Positions 10,866 to 23,194 of a DNA stretch of 64,000 bases are shown here, piece after piece. The stretch is from Candolleomyces eurysporus (lineage: Eukaryota; Basidiomycota; Agaricomycetes; Agaricales; Psathyrellaceae). The notes under the pieces are model-generated. The model did no database searches. It was not told where the DNA came from and saw only the letters and a list, made by a program, of their open reading frames with translations. Position 1 is the stretch's first letter; each line of letters opens with the position of its first letter. A program made the translations under genes and the position numbers. The stretch is from the NCBI GenBank assembly GCA_027579435.1, contig JANBPK010000867.1, forward strand, positions 41,898 to 105,897, in the 5' to 3' direction.

Positions 10866-13430
10866 ATGTCCGAGCCCGACATCCTAGAAGTCTGGTGCCT
10901 AGCCACAATCGGCTCCGGGAAACAGCTGGCCTCGATTGGCCAACCATTCCCCGTGGAAGTTCGACCTGCAGACAATGTTCACAGATTAAAGCGCGGCGCC
11001 GTGGGGATGTCCATGCTCCTCAGGGATACCCCTATAGCAGACTTTGCGGCATTGAGACCCATAGATTCCGAGTCGTTTTCACTCAGCCACTGGAAAGATT
11101 TCAACAAGAAGCTTTCAGAACTAGGCGGTGCCCACAAACTCGAAGTGCTTCCCTCTGATCAGCGGATAGCGCACTTGGGGCTCGAGAAGGGAGATATAGT
11201 CATCTTCAGCACCCTCGTCCAGGCATTTTCTTCAGTCTCACAGGGTAAGTGATCTTCCTGACACCATCTCCTCATTGACGTTTATCTTCTGCAAGGCAAG
11301 GATGTTTCGGAAAGTCCTCATCTCAAGACCCTACACAAAGACCACCGCCACTTGGTCATGTCCGCACATCAACAAGGCGTCGTTAGGGATGAGGACCTGA
11401 AGTTGAGTAAAGTTATTGAAGAGGAGAACCCGGAAGATCCCATTCGAAATTTCGAGAAGGAGCTCGGTCAGTTCCGTCACATCGATCGTGGCTTAACGAT
11501 CTGTTCTTTGGATAAAAGTCTGTTCTTTCTCTCTTGATGCGGTTTTCTTCATTGCTGAAACGAGTTCGAAGTGGTAGCGACTAACGCTAAGCTAGAATCA
11601 CTGTTAAAAGAAAGTGCTACCTCCGATTCGAATAACAACGCCCCTTCCGATTCGAACGACAACACCCCGCCCAGCTTGAACGACAGCGCTCTGCCCAGTT
11701 CAGACAACGCCTTCTCGGGATCTCACGACATCACCATGTCTGACACAAATCCTGAAGCTGACAATTACAAATACACCTGCAGCCTTGCCGAGCTCCATCA
11801 TTTGCAGATGGTATGGGACAGCAGATTTTCCTCAGCGCTGAAAACGGATCCAAAGGATTGTTATGACGAAAATTTGGCCAATGCCGCCATCTTCTTTCCA
11901 TTTGCATTCGGCTTGAGGAGGCGCCCTAATTTCAGCTTCGAGTTGTGAGTACTCCGTCTTTCCGACCTCCAGGTTCCGTTAAATTGACGCACTTTGTTAG
12001 TGCTACATTCAATTGGCCGTTCAAGATGTTCATTCAAGTCGACGAAGCAGTCTTTTCGTATAATCCGAGAAGCGATTTTCTATTTACATATGGGCGATTA
12101 CCCCAGTTCATTGGGGAAGTCCAATCACAGAAAAACAAGGCCGATAGGAACCGCATGTTGCTTCAAGCAGCGTACGTTGTCAAATTTTCAAACACGCTTT
12201 TGAAGAAGCACAAGGTAGCGAACGACTTCCGTCTATTGACGGCATACATCAACAATAATGGAGAGGTAGAACGAAGCATTGTCTATCAGGATAAGGGCAA
12301 CGATGACGAAGTGCGTGGCTTACCCTCACCAAATGTAAACTCTAACCTGTCCTAGGTCAAATACACAACACCTCTAATCTTCGATCTCAACAAACGGTAT
12401 GAGCTCCTCGCGTTCCTCCGCGAACTGTATAATTTCGCATCACGGATGGAGAGAGAATATTCGGATGAGGATCTGGAGGACGCGCAAGCCGAGATGGAAA
12501 AGCTCGAGAGTGAATCTTCCACGTCTGCGCGACACCCGGACGTTAGGGCGTGGACAGCCAGACCCAAGACGGAAGATGGATCCGACTCGGAACCCGAGCA
12601 ACAGAAGCCCGCAGATGGTGGGGATGAGTTTATTATGCAATTCAAAGCGGAGGGGTACGAGGTGGAGCCCCAGGTCATTGGAGATGGCTCAGTTGATTCA
12701 TGGGAACTGGAGGGTTCGGTACGAAATCCTTGGGCTCTCCTGGACACTATCTCACGATTTCCTGCAGCCACCGCCGTCTAGGATTTGGACTGTGTATAAA
12801 CAATCAGATGTCCAGCGGACAAATCCCCAGATTGCAAAACGAGTTCACAGGTCTTCGTCGCAGGAGCTCGAAATTCTGCGATACCTACATTCCAGACCGT
12901 CGCCGTCCCCATACATCATCACTCTGGAGTACCATTTTACTGTTGGCGCTGCGACGTATCTCGTCTTCCCGAAATTGAACCATGTCAATGACGATTCTCT
13001 GCGTCGCCGCAAGATCAAGCAGCCTTGTCAAAGCCTCGTCCTGGGCGTCGCCTACCTTCACATGAACGGAGTCGCTCACCTGGATCTGAAACCGGACAAC
13101 CTTCTCTACGATGCCGCTGGGCAGCTGAAGATCATCGACTTTGACGTCGCGGTGCGAGTCAAGGACGAGGAGCAGGAGATTGAAGGCTACCGCGGTACTC
13201 CAGGCTGGACAGCGCCTGAGATGGGTCATGAAGGCGGTCCAAAGCGAAGGTATAGCGCTATCAAGGCCGATCGGTGGGCATGTGGTCGCATTCTCCAGGC
13301 GTTCCTCAAATATGAACCGGCGGGTGGTTTAACGACTCTTGTCCAGTGCCTGATGGCAAGGGACCCTAGCGAGCGACCATCGCTCGTTAGGTGCGGAATG
13401 GGAGGTCTTCATCGAGCAGGCAGTGTTTGA
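10866..13430 (+). CDS. Crinkler-like protein with C-terminal protein kinase domain
   Basis: Six exons (10866-11244, 11296-11517, 11572-11944, 12001-12310, 12356-12718, 12768-13430), all with GT-AG introns and consistent phase, give 769 residues. The N-terminus (ILEVWCLATIG..PFPVEVRPAD) resembles the ubiquitin-like CRN header. An S/N/D-rich linker follows. A middle domain has SDFLFTYG..FIGEVQSQ, which may be a PD-(D/E)XK-type nuclease fold with E-x-Q. Then comes an acidic stretch and a kinase with HLDLKPDNLL, IIDFD (for DFG) and GTPGWTAPE. A glycine-rich loop is not evident. The last roughly 12 codons are antisense NACHT sequence (from about 13395), so the natural kinase C-terminus appears lost. 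The CRN assignment is moderately sure, the kinase firm. Confidence 0.75.
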
Positions 13431-13720
13431 TGGTGGATAACGGTTCATCTTGATTGTCTTCCCCGAAGCACTGGTCGGGGCCATCAATCAGGATGGCATG
13501 GGGGAAATGGGGGAAAGTACTGCTGTTCAGGGCCGCCACTTGTACAGACACGCTGGAAGGGGGCGACTATGAGGGCGTCCGTCTGAATTCCAACGGTTTT
13601 CTTGGAGATGATTGGGTCGTCTTCAATGGCCTTTCCAATGGCATCACGGAGGGCAGGATTGCGCGGGCCAAGCTGACAAGCGATGGTCGGAACAATGTAA
13701 GTTAAGTCGTTTCGAGTTCG
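13395..13720 (-). pseudogene. NACHT gene internal remnant (Walker B to Walker A side)
   Basis: This matches the minus-strand NACHT coding region of genes A-D around the Walker B motif (sequence equivalent to 24424-24735), with frame-damaging differences. It begins inside the 3' end of the CRN-kinase ORF and ends at the junction with repeat A near 13720. With 10151-10533 it forms the two halves of one disrupted NACHT gene. About 0.8 kb of NACHT sequence between them is missing. Confidence 0.7.
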
Positions 13721-14992
13721 GCAACTCTAGCATCTCCGTCAAAAAGAGCAATGCGAATTAACATTGCCTCGGTCCTCAGGCTAGCGCTGCTATTAAAACG
13801 ACCCACTCTCCTGGATCTCGCTCGAAGGATACAGCAGATAGAGCACTGAGGAAAAGGCCACCTTGTCCCCCCCTACCTGGGTCGCCCGCCCCAATTAATA
13901 TGAAGATCGCAACTTCACCTCGGCAGGCGCCGCCGCCTACGCTTGCGAGAAGCTTGGAGAGGACTGTGTCGTTTGTGAATTTGAGGTAAAGAACGGATTT
14001 TATTGGGTTCTGAGCAGCCAGTGCCGCCTTTGTCCATCCTGGTCTTGTCGGTGCAGCCAGTCGGTCAGGTCGGCTTGTTCATGGCCCCGCTCATATCCCG
14101 AGTTTGGGAGTCGTCCCTTGACCTACCAGCGCTGCTCGGACCCAACCCACTTCGATCCCATCGAGTCCTCTTGCTTCGCTGCCTGCGTTGGTCATACCAG
14201 TTCCTCCTGGATCTCGCACAACTAAGTCGTCGGTCAGGAGTCTTCATCCGATTCCTGCTTCGATATCGATGTCGGGCAGGACTATGACTTTGAGTATGAG
14301 GTTGAGGAGTATTGAGTATTCAGACGTCGTTGGTGTTCGCTGACTCAGTTGTTGTCGACAACGGGAGATGGTGGTGGGGTAATAGCGATGGAGAGGTCTG
14401 TGGTTCAGATTCCATCTTCGCCGAGTTATATTCCTTTGAAGAGTAACGCCTCCTCAACTGCTCCTAGGACAGCTGCACTACAGGGACAGCATCGGGCTCG
14501 ACTCAGGAGAGAGCAAGGCTCACCCAGCATGGACCGTCGACTTGTGCTAATGTGAAAGTTGCTGGCCCCTTCCCTGCCCTCCTCCCCCAGTGACTTTGAG
14601 TTCGAGTTTCGGTGCAGTGATNGGGAGGAAGTCGGAGGTTCAGGATTTAGAGAAGGTCGTCGGCTGCCTACCTATCGACCACGATCTTGAATTCGAGTTT
14701 GAGCTGATTGAGAATGCTGCAGGGTCTGGGTCTCGGGCTTTGGCGTCTACTGCTGGTGATTGTGGTTGTACACGGACTGTCGATAGACCAGCGGACGTGT
14801 ANGGGGGGTAATACAAACGCAAGCGGGGGGCAGTGTTGGTGTAGGGAATTATTTGAAGGGTGCCGGGTAGAGGCTCGGTAGGAGGATACTAGTAGACACG
14901 ATTTGGGGGCGCTGCGAAGGGCCCTGATGTAGGGCCAGGGAGGCTGGAAGATGCATCGTCGGCGAACAGGCCAGTGGTTCGGATGATAGACT
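13721..14992 (+). pseudogene. Duplicated coding relic, repeat A copy 2
   Basis: Second copy of the block at 945-2171, with the same order of segments and several small indels. Ns at 14622 and 14802 fall in it. Conserved amino-acid-like stretches suggest a former gene, but no frame is continuous. It again lies between a NACHT remnant and an F-box relic, so both copies were carried by the same larger duplication. Confidence 0.45.
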
Positions 14993-15169
14993 ACTCATTA
15001 CGGTGTTTGATCACGCCGCCCTTGGATAGAGGCCTCTGAAAAAAAATCTGATGCACCACGTTTTCCTTGACTATGGCCGGGAGGCCTCACAGTATAGTAG
15101 ATAGGATAGCAAAATTACGATAATTGCGACGATATGCAAACGCAAACAGTATAACGATTGTCCTGCCAT

Positions 15170-17060
15170 TGCGTTTGAGAGCGAATGTTGCTGAAACGAG
15201 ATGATGTATCAAGTTGCGAGAGAGTGCAAAGAAGAGAGAGCGAGCGAGTCCAAGCTCGAGTTCGCCTAGATTCCAGCAGTGAAGGAGAGGCTGGTCGTGG
15301 ACCGTATTTGGATGCCGGTTTAACGGAACCGGGGACGAGGCGTGTGGGAAAATCGGCAGGAACAGCGTCTCTTCCAAATGGCCATGATTGCACCGTCTCT
15401 TCTCGAGGCTCCTGAGATGCAAGACCAAGTCTATCATCTCTCGTCTCTGCAAACTCGGTATGAAGAATACGAAAACTTGCCTCAAAAGCGTCAGACGGTG
15501 CTCTCCGCTGCTGCTTCCTGCTAGATCACCTTCGTCCTCTCCAGTCTTTATGAGCGTTGGAACAGGGCCGGGAGAAATAAAAAGAGGGTCGACCTGGGGG
15601 GGTTTATAACAGTTCAAACCATATGTGAGGTCATGCTCGGTGAGCTACGATGTTTTCATCCATTCCATCTTCTTTCATGAATCTTGAATAGGGAGAATCA
15701 CTCGACCGCGGGGATGGTGAAATGCTTACATCTCAAGTCATGGCTCGTAAAGCCAACCATGCACACCTCCCACAGCTAAGCGGAGGATGCGCTCAACAAT
15801 AGTCACACTCTTCAACCCGGACTGTGTAAAGTCCCAGGCGAGGAAATGGTTCGAGAATTGCTATATAAACTGTGTTCATACTCTGATCTCCACTCTTACC
15901 GACGTTAGACAGTACCACTTCAAATGGGATGAATCAACTAACTAACACGCTAGATTCCTTCGAATTCCATTGTCACCATCGAGCTCTCACAACCCACATC
16001 GACATCTGCCTGAGCCTGGGGGACCCAACCCAAAGGCTGGTCGACATCCGCCTTGATAAATTCTCGGTGTTCTTACACAACCTCAAAGACACCCTAATCT
16101 TGCTTTCGATCCAGATGACGCCCAGCTCCAAGAACCTCGACCGTTCAAATTTCTTCCGATACCCAGGTACCTTCTCCCAACTATGTGCTATATCCCCCAC
16201 CATCCCCAATGACGGAGCCCAACTCTCCTCAAGCCCATTGACACACCGTTACAGCTGGTCCATCCAGAAACACGCTCAAGTCATAATCCCTCAAGCCACG
16301 CGGTACGCTGTCCAATCCGAACGCGTCACTCAAACGAGTAAATTGGATCCAAACGCCTTTCATCCATTCGGGCTTGGACGACAGCTGGTGGGGTGGTGGC
16401 CTTCCGGGGCGACAAGATGCAGCGGTGGCCCGGCGTTCTTAACCGCCAGTGGGAGTCGGTTGGCGCAGTAGGTGCTGGTGCCCGTGAGGAATTTGGAGAT
16501 GCGCATCGACGTGTTGAGTCCCCTCTTTCTTAGTTCAATGGCGAGGAGGTTGTCCAGGCTGCAGAATTTGGGGTTAGAGCTTGTGGATAGGACGCAGATG
16601 TCGGGGCATGCTCGGGATTTGGTGCGTCATTCTTTATTGGTATGCGCAAGGACCCTTGGGCATGACCATGTCTGCTTCCCGTTTAGCATCGATCCGTTCA
16701 AGATCTCAATGGGCTCGGGTTTGCCAGAGGCAGTTGGGATCTTGGGCTCTTGGTCGTGTGCTGATAGATCTTGGATAGCCCCGTTTGAGGAGATGCTCGT
16801 GCCCCGTGTCACCGAGCTCGATTCCACTGAAGAATTCACGCCTTGATCGTGCGGCACGCGTTGCAAAAATACTCATCTTCCAACAAGGACGGGCCAGGCA
16901 CGCTCGGAGACGACTCATCAAGAGTCAAGATACGCGATTCATAATATTTAGGACCCTCTCATTCACTGCTCGGATCTACACGAACCTAATACCTCTCGCT
17001 CGCTCTCTCCCTCCTTATCTTCCCCTACCGCAACTTGTCCCCCTGGCTTGATCCAAACAG
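15170..17060 (+). pseudogene. F-box/LRR-like pseudogene, copy F2
   Basis: Closely related to F1. The LRR-like part (15929-16230) reads HIDICLSLGDPTQRLVDIRL, and the C-terminal part at 16472-16600 includes LRNLEMRI-like sequence as VRNLEMRIDVLSPLFLSS. The pieces are in different frames. The 3' end converges on NACHT gene A, whose stop lies about 290 bp downstream. Confidence 0.5.
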
Positions 17061-17352
17061 CTGTATTTTTATTTGTTAACTTTTCGCTCTTGAACCATGC
17101 ATATCTAGGGTAATCGATGATTACTGTACTATTGGCATATCATAGCATTTTGTTGTGGTTTTCGGAAGTCTACTAAGCTGTCCTGTACTTGTATCCTCTA
17201 GTCTTGAATCTGTAATAGGATAATGATATAACAACAGAACGATGGAGGGTGGAGCGATAGAAGAGAGAAGATAGGTATTCATGATCAGTGAGGTGTTTGG
17301 ATTCGCGTCTTAAGGCCATGGCCGATCGTAGTTCCCCACATCCTGGCACGTA

Positions 17353-19598
17353 CTAGAAGTCAGCGAGGTATTCTTCCCTCGACTCCGTGAAGCCCTCCTG
17401 GTGATATCTTTCCTTCCACTTATCAAAATAGGATTTCACGATAACTGCCAACTTGCACTCGTGGAGTTCATCCTGGAGAGGAAACAAAAATTAGTTTGAT
17501 ATTCCAATGAAAAGAAATGTCCATACATTAAGGTGTTTGATAGTATCAGATGTAAAGCGCGCCAATTCATGCCAGACCTGAGGGTCGACATAACCTCTCT
17601 CAATGTGGGATGAGAGTCTTTCGTCGATTCTTCCCCATCCGTTATTGCGGGTGAAATCGATAAGTCGAAGATCGTCGACATATGTGGTTTGGTCGCCACA
17701 GTAGTAAACCAGGGCTGTAAGGATCGAAGAGAAGCTCCCTGATCGAAAAAGAGATATCAGAGACTTGGTCAGGACCGTCAGGGTGGATCTCGGTGACTCA
17801 CGTTCATCCAAGAAAGCTTCATATTGAAGTAACTTCTGAAGACAAGACCCTACCAAGTACTGGCGAACCCGCCTTTCCGAAACAAATAAGTGCTGAGCGC
17901 GAAACTCGCTGTCCAAAAACTCAAAGAATGACAGGTGGTAGAACTTCATCTCCTCCCGCACCTCGACCCATGCTGGGCTTTGGCAAACGAAGACAAGTGA
18001 GTGCAGGTCGGAAAAAAGGACTTGATGACCTCCCTCTTCAAGGCTGATGATTTCATCGAAAGCGCGAGTGCTATATTGGGCTCCTGCGAGAAAGTCAGAA
18101 TTCATCTGGTGAGCCCGGATAAGTAGGAGAAAATCTCGTCCTCGATTGGTGTCGACTGCCTCGTACAGCTCCTTTGCGTTGGAAAGAATGTTCCTATAAA
18201 GGATATCGAGGAGCTCCAATGGCCGAGTTTGTTGACCACCTTCGGGAGTCCAGTTGATGATTGTCCTGAGTCTATCCACTGGGGAGCCGCGGCGCTCTGA
18301 TACGTATTTGACCACCGTTGCAGCATACACAAACTGTCCCGAGGCTGCTGCCACGAGCTTCTCGATGTCTTCCTCCGTGGGCCATTGAGGAGACTGTGCT
18401 CGGCGATCGCGGCTTCGGCTGCCGATCCCACGAAGTCTAGTCCAAAGATAGCGGCGAATATCACCCGTGGCATCGTACATGTCGCTGAGCTTGATGTGGT
18501 ATGCGAGTCGGTAGAGGTAGCCTTCCGGGTCGCTGTCCAGCGCGGTGCGGATCGCCCACTCCGGTCTGCTGGCGATGAATATCCGGAATGGCAGATCATT
18601 ATTGAGGAGACAATGTTTGATAGCGGATAACAGTTCGTCTTGGTTGTCTTCCCCGGAGCACTCGTCAAGGCCATCGATCAGGATGGCATGCGGGAAGGAA
18701 TCGCTGTCCAGCTCCCCGCTCGCACAGACGCGTTTGAAGGGGGCGACCACGAGCGTGTCCATCTGAATTTCGATTTTTTTCGTGAAGATGAGTGAGTTGT
18801 CCTCAACGGCTTTCCCAATGGCATCACGGAGGGCAGGATTGTGTAGGCCTAGCTGGCAAGCGATAGTCGGTACGATGCGGGACAAGTTGTTTCGAGTTGG
18901 GTCTCCTGCGGAGAAGAAGAATGCTGAGCCAAGGGTGTTGGAATGTGAGCACCTTTCCGCGACCGTCTGCTGTAGCGCCGATTTCCCCGCTCCTGCTGCG
19001 CCAGTCATACACAGCAAACGTTGGGGGGCTCCACGATCTTGGATCCAATCCACGAGTTCCTTGGTAACTTCGACACGAGTGTCTTCATCGCACTTCGGTG
19101 CATCGAATCGGGCGCGGGAATCGTGGAGAGCGTTAGAAGCTACGTGATCCAGCAGCTTATCCCAGCCTATCAAGGTCATGGTTTAGCCTGTCGCCGAGGA
19201 AGGTACTGAAAAGATCTCCACATACCATTCATCCGGGTCACCTGGGTATTATAGACGTTCTGGGATGAATTAACGCGCATTTTATCGACCCTAAAGTTCT
19301 GCGCATGCGGGAACATCGACATGGTTGAGGTGTGTTCTGCGGGTGGTGTGCGCGCATTGGACGGGCCCATGTCGGGAAAGGAAGGTGTCGGAGCCTCAAG
19401 TGCGCTGACCAGGGCCGCCTTGGCCACTCTCAATCCCTGGGGTTTTTCTATCAGCATTGAGGGACTTGCATTGTCCAGAGAGCGCTGGGCTGTTGGTAGA
19501 CTGCGAGCGATCGGTAGCTTGTCCCTGCAACGCCGTTTGGAGGAGGAGAGCGGAGCATCACTATCAACGACGGACTCGACGCCTCTTTTAGAGGACAT
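17353..19598 (-). CDS. NACHT-domain NLR-like protein A
   Basis: Four exons on the minus strand (19598-19226, 19166-17802, 17738-17527, 17472-17353) with GT-AG introns of 59, 63 and 54 bp give 689 residues without a stop. The N-terminal exon (about 124 aa) is Ser/Pro-rich and ends in the NAQNFRVDKM..NSSQNV-type segment usual before fungal NACHT domains. Exon 2 has Walker A GAAGAGKSAL, Walker B AILIDGLDEC and a sensor-like RIFIASRPEW. The C-terminal part carries FYHLSFFEFLDSEFRA, and no WD, ANK or TPR repeats follow. Such STAND ATPases act in fungal allorecognition and cell death; the role here is inferred. It is intact and has close paralogs at B, C and D. Confidence 0.88.
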
Positions 19599-19710
19599 AC
19601 AGGTGACTACGGAGATGAAGGTTGGAAGAAGACGTTGGACCCCAACACAGCACTTGATATGAGGCGTTAACGAGGCACAGCACTCCCGCGCTCGGACCAA
19701 TCTTGCAGCT

Positions 19711-19728
19711 GGCGCGTATCTAGACGCC
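19711..19728 (-). promoter_or_regulatory. Conserved core element upstream of NACHT gene A
   Basis: The plus strand reads GGCGCGTATCTAGACGCC, a variant of the element at 177-194, 113-130 bp upstream of the gene A ATG. Here the TATA-like core is TAGATA. Confidence 0.4.
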
Positions 19729-19749
19729 GGCCTCAAATCCGAATTTGGA

Positions 19750-20640
19750 ATGCGGCAAGAACGACTCACGACGTGCATGTCATTGATTTTTCCAGTCACC
19801 AAGCCCCTCGCTATCGCATGTTTCACACTCAAGGGTCTTACCAGAGCTGCTGGAGGTGTATTTGTTCCGGGGTACGTTTTCACTCCACGTTTCATGATTG
19901 GGAAGGATTTGACGAGATTGAACTGGACTATTCAGTGCGCGATTTCTTCACGCTTGACCCAGCAAAGGATGCGGCTGTATTTTTCCTCTGTCTCGTCTCC
20001 TATGACTGGCCTGACAACTACACATGCGTATGCGGACGATCTCACATCGGAGAGTGCGCTGGACAATACCAAAGGGGCGCAGAGAATTTTGGCTCGAGCG
20101 CTGTCACTGGCCAACTTGGGTAAAGCGAATGATAATGTGCAATGGATAGACCTTACAGTACGTTCTCCGTCTATTCCCTTCCTTCTTCCCTACTCCTTTC
20201 TTTTCACCATCTCTTTTCGGCAACCATTTTCGCCACCCCATGCGATTATCTTGCTGACTGGATTGTATTAGATAAACTTCATGTTTGACTCTCGAGAATG
20301 TACGCTTCGGGATATTGTAGCTTTGGTTCCAGAAAAGAACCCGTTCCGTCATCCTCTTCGTCCTCAGAACATCCTCCGCACCTGCCAATCACCCCTTGTC
20401 AGTCGGCTTTATTAAGTTTTTCAGCAGTTCTCACTAGCTCCAATTCTGGTAAATCTACCCTGACTGCTCCTCGTACCTTCGGATCGTGCACGTTCAAGGA
20501 GAAGGAGAAGGAGAAGGGAAAGGGAAAGGAAGGCGGCAGCAGCAAGTCTAAAAAGGATCGGCGCTACGACGGAGATGATGAAATCGTGCCATTCTCGACA
20601 GGTTCAAGATGTCAATGTCCATCGTTTGGATCCTGAACAA
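19750..20640 (+). pseudogene. Decayed gene fragment X, copy 2
   Basis: The best preserved copy of fragment X. In shifting frames it reads like DWEGFDEIELDYSVRDFF, then YADDLTSESALDNTKGAQRI and ALSLANLGKANDNVQWIDL. An intron (gtacgt...tattag, about 20159-20270) follows, then INFMFDSRECTLRDIVAL. A lysine/glycine/serine-rich tail lies at 20490-20560. Frame breaks inside the first exon make it a likely pseudogene. I could not match it to a family. It is divergent from NACHT A. Confidence 0.45.
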
Positions 20641-20967
20641 ATTTGACGAAGTCAACTCTCCTTAGAGCCCACACCGCCCAACAGGTTTGTAGAGAAACAC
20701 GCTATGAGGTTGAAGTCGTTATCGATAAGGACGACAGGTATGCTGAACATTCCAAACATCTGTGGCCTCACTGCTTGCGCGACCACTCTGGGCCTCAAAT
20801 CCATCATGTTGGTGGACCGATTGTCAGACTTGACGGATGCTTATGCTGTCTCCATGTAGCCTTCATTCTNAATCACCAGTGTTAGTGGGCTGGTTCAGTA
20901 CGTGTCGATGATGCCGTCGAGGAGTTTAGAGATGCGTCTAATAGTACAACAATTATCACTTGTCATG

Positions 20968-22930
20968 GATTTGCGTTTGAGAGCGAATGTTGCCGAATCG
21001 AAATGAGGTATAAAGTTGAGAGAGAGTGCAAAGAAGAGAGAGCGAGAGAGCTCAAGCTCGAGTTCGTCCAGATCCAGCAGTGAAGGAGAGGCTGGTCAAT
21101 GTGTATGGACGCCAGTTTATGTACTAGGAGGACGAGTGGTGTGGGAAAATCGGCAAGGACAGCGTCTCTTCTTCCAAGCAACCAATGCATGGCCATGATT
21201 GCACCCTCAAGCGCCGTCTCTTCTCGAGGCTCCTGAAATGCAAGACCAAGTCCGTTTCGACTCTCGTCGCTGCAAAATCAGCTTGAAGAATCCGAAAACT
21301 TGCTTCAAAAGCGTCAGGTGGCGCTCTCCGCTGCTACTCGCGCTAAATCACCTTCGTCCTCCCCGGTCTTTATGAGCGTTGGAACAGGGCCAGGAGAGAT
21401 GAAAGAGGGTCAGCTTGAGAAGGGGTTATAAAATTTTAAACCATCTCTGAGGTCATGCTCGGTGAGCTACGATGTCTTCATCCATTCCATCTTCTTTTAT
21501 GAACCTTGAATAGGGAGAATCAGTCGATCGCGGGAATGGTGAAATGCCTTCATATCAAGCCATGGCTCGTAATGCCAACCATGCACACCTACCAGAGCTG
21601 AACGGAGGATGCGCTCAACAATAGTCACACTCTTCAACCCGGACTATGTAGAGTCCCAGGAAAAGGTTCGAGAATCGCTATATCAACCGTGTTCATACTC
21701 TGATCTCCACTCTTACCGACGTTAGACAGTACTCCTTCAAATGNGATGAATCGGTCAACCAACACGCCAGAGTGCGTTCATGTTGTTTCTCCAACCGNCG
21801 TCACATNCATGCCCCCTTCGAATCGCTCAATTCCGTCGTCACCATCANGCTCTCTCACATCACCCACATCGACATCTGCCTGAGCCCGGGTGACACAACC
21901 CAAAGGCCAGTCCACATCCGCCTTGATGAATTCTCGGTGTTCTTACACAACCTCAACGACACCCTAATCTCGCTTCCGAAACAAACGACGCCCCAGCTCC
22001 GAGAACCTCGAGCGTTCAAAATTCTTCCGATACCTAGGCACCTGTCCCCCACTTACGCGTTATATTCCTCACCATCCCCTTCGACGGAGCCCAACTCTCC
22101 TCAAGCCCACACCATTTCAGCTGGTTCGTTCGGAAACACGCTCAAGTCATTATCCCTCAAGCCACGCGGTATGCCGTCCAATCCGAACGCGTCACTCAAA
22201 ACGAGTAAATTGGATCCAAACGCCTTTCATCCATTCGGGCTTGGGCGACAGCTGGTGGGGTGGTGGCCTTCCGGGACGATAAGATGTAGCAGTGGCCTGG
22301 CGTTCTTAACTACCAGTGGGAGTGGGTTGGCGCAGTAGGTGCCGGTGTCCCTGAGGAATTTGGAGANNCGCATCGACGTGTTGAGTCCCCACTTTCTCAG
22401 TTTAATGGCGAGGAGGCTGCCCAGTCTGCAGAGTTTGGGGTTGGNGCTTGTGGATAGGACGCAGATGTCGNAGCNTGCCCGGAATTCGGTGGGTCATTCT
22501 TTCTTGGTANACGCAGGAACCATTGGGCTGACACTGCATGACCATGNCTGCTTCCCGTTTAGCATCGATTCGTTCAAAATCTCAATGGGCTTGGGTTTGC
22601 CAGAGGCAGTTGGGATCTTGGGCGCTTNGTCATGTCACCAGGTGCTGATAGATCTTGGATAGCCGCGGGCTCGTGCCCNGTGTCACCGAGCTCGATTCCA
22701 CTGAAGAATTCACGCCTTGATCGTGCGGCACGCGTTGCAAAAATACTCATCCTCCACCAAGGGCGGGCCAGTCACGCTTAGAGACGACCCATCAAGAGTC
22801 AAGATACGCGCTTCATGATATTTATGACCNCTTTCATTCACTGCTCGGATCTACACGAACCTAATACCTCTTGCTCGCTCTCTCGCTCCTCACTTGTCAC
22901 CTGGCTTGATTCAAACAGTTCTATTTTTAT
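20968..22930 (+). pseudogene. F-box/LRR-like pseudogene, copy F3
   Basis: Related to F1 and F2 over its whole length. It has unusually many N bases (21744-22830). Unlike the Ns in exons, several replace a base that is present in the other copies, so this part of the consensus may merge more than one repeat copy. Segments reading HIDICLSPGDTTQRPVHIRL and LRNLE.RIDVLSPHFLSLMA are recognisable but not in one frame. It converges on NACHT gene B. Confidence 0.48.
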
Positions 22931-23194
22931 TTGTTAACTTTTCGCTCTCGAACGCATGCATATCTAGGGTGATCGATAATTACTGTACTATTGGCATATC
23001 ATAGCATTTTGTTGTGATTTCGGAAGTCTACTAAACTGTCCTGTAGTTGTATCCTCCAGTCTGCAATCTGTAATAAGATAATGATGTAACAACAGAACGA
23101 TGGGAGGTAGAGCAACAGAAGAGATTAGATTGGTATTCATGATCAGTGAGGTTTGGATTCGCTTCGTGAGGCCAAGGCCACATCTCACTACGTA

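Noticed and set aside
18102..18674. Long frames antisense to the NACHT exon, repeated at 23942-24514 and 33964-34536
   Set aside because: They are shadow frames of the conserved NACHT coding strand, with Ser/Thr/Arg-rich composition and no domain. Conservation follows from the opposite strand.
19598..19895. Extended N-terminus of NACHT A starting at 19895
   Set aside because: The extension is not conserved in the paralogs, crosses the TATA-like element at 19711, and the family start (MSS/MSP/MPP) is at 19598.
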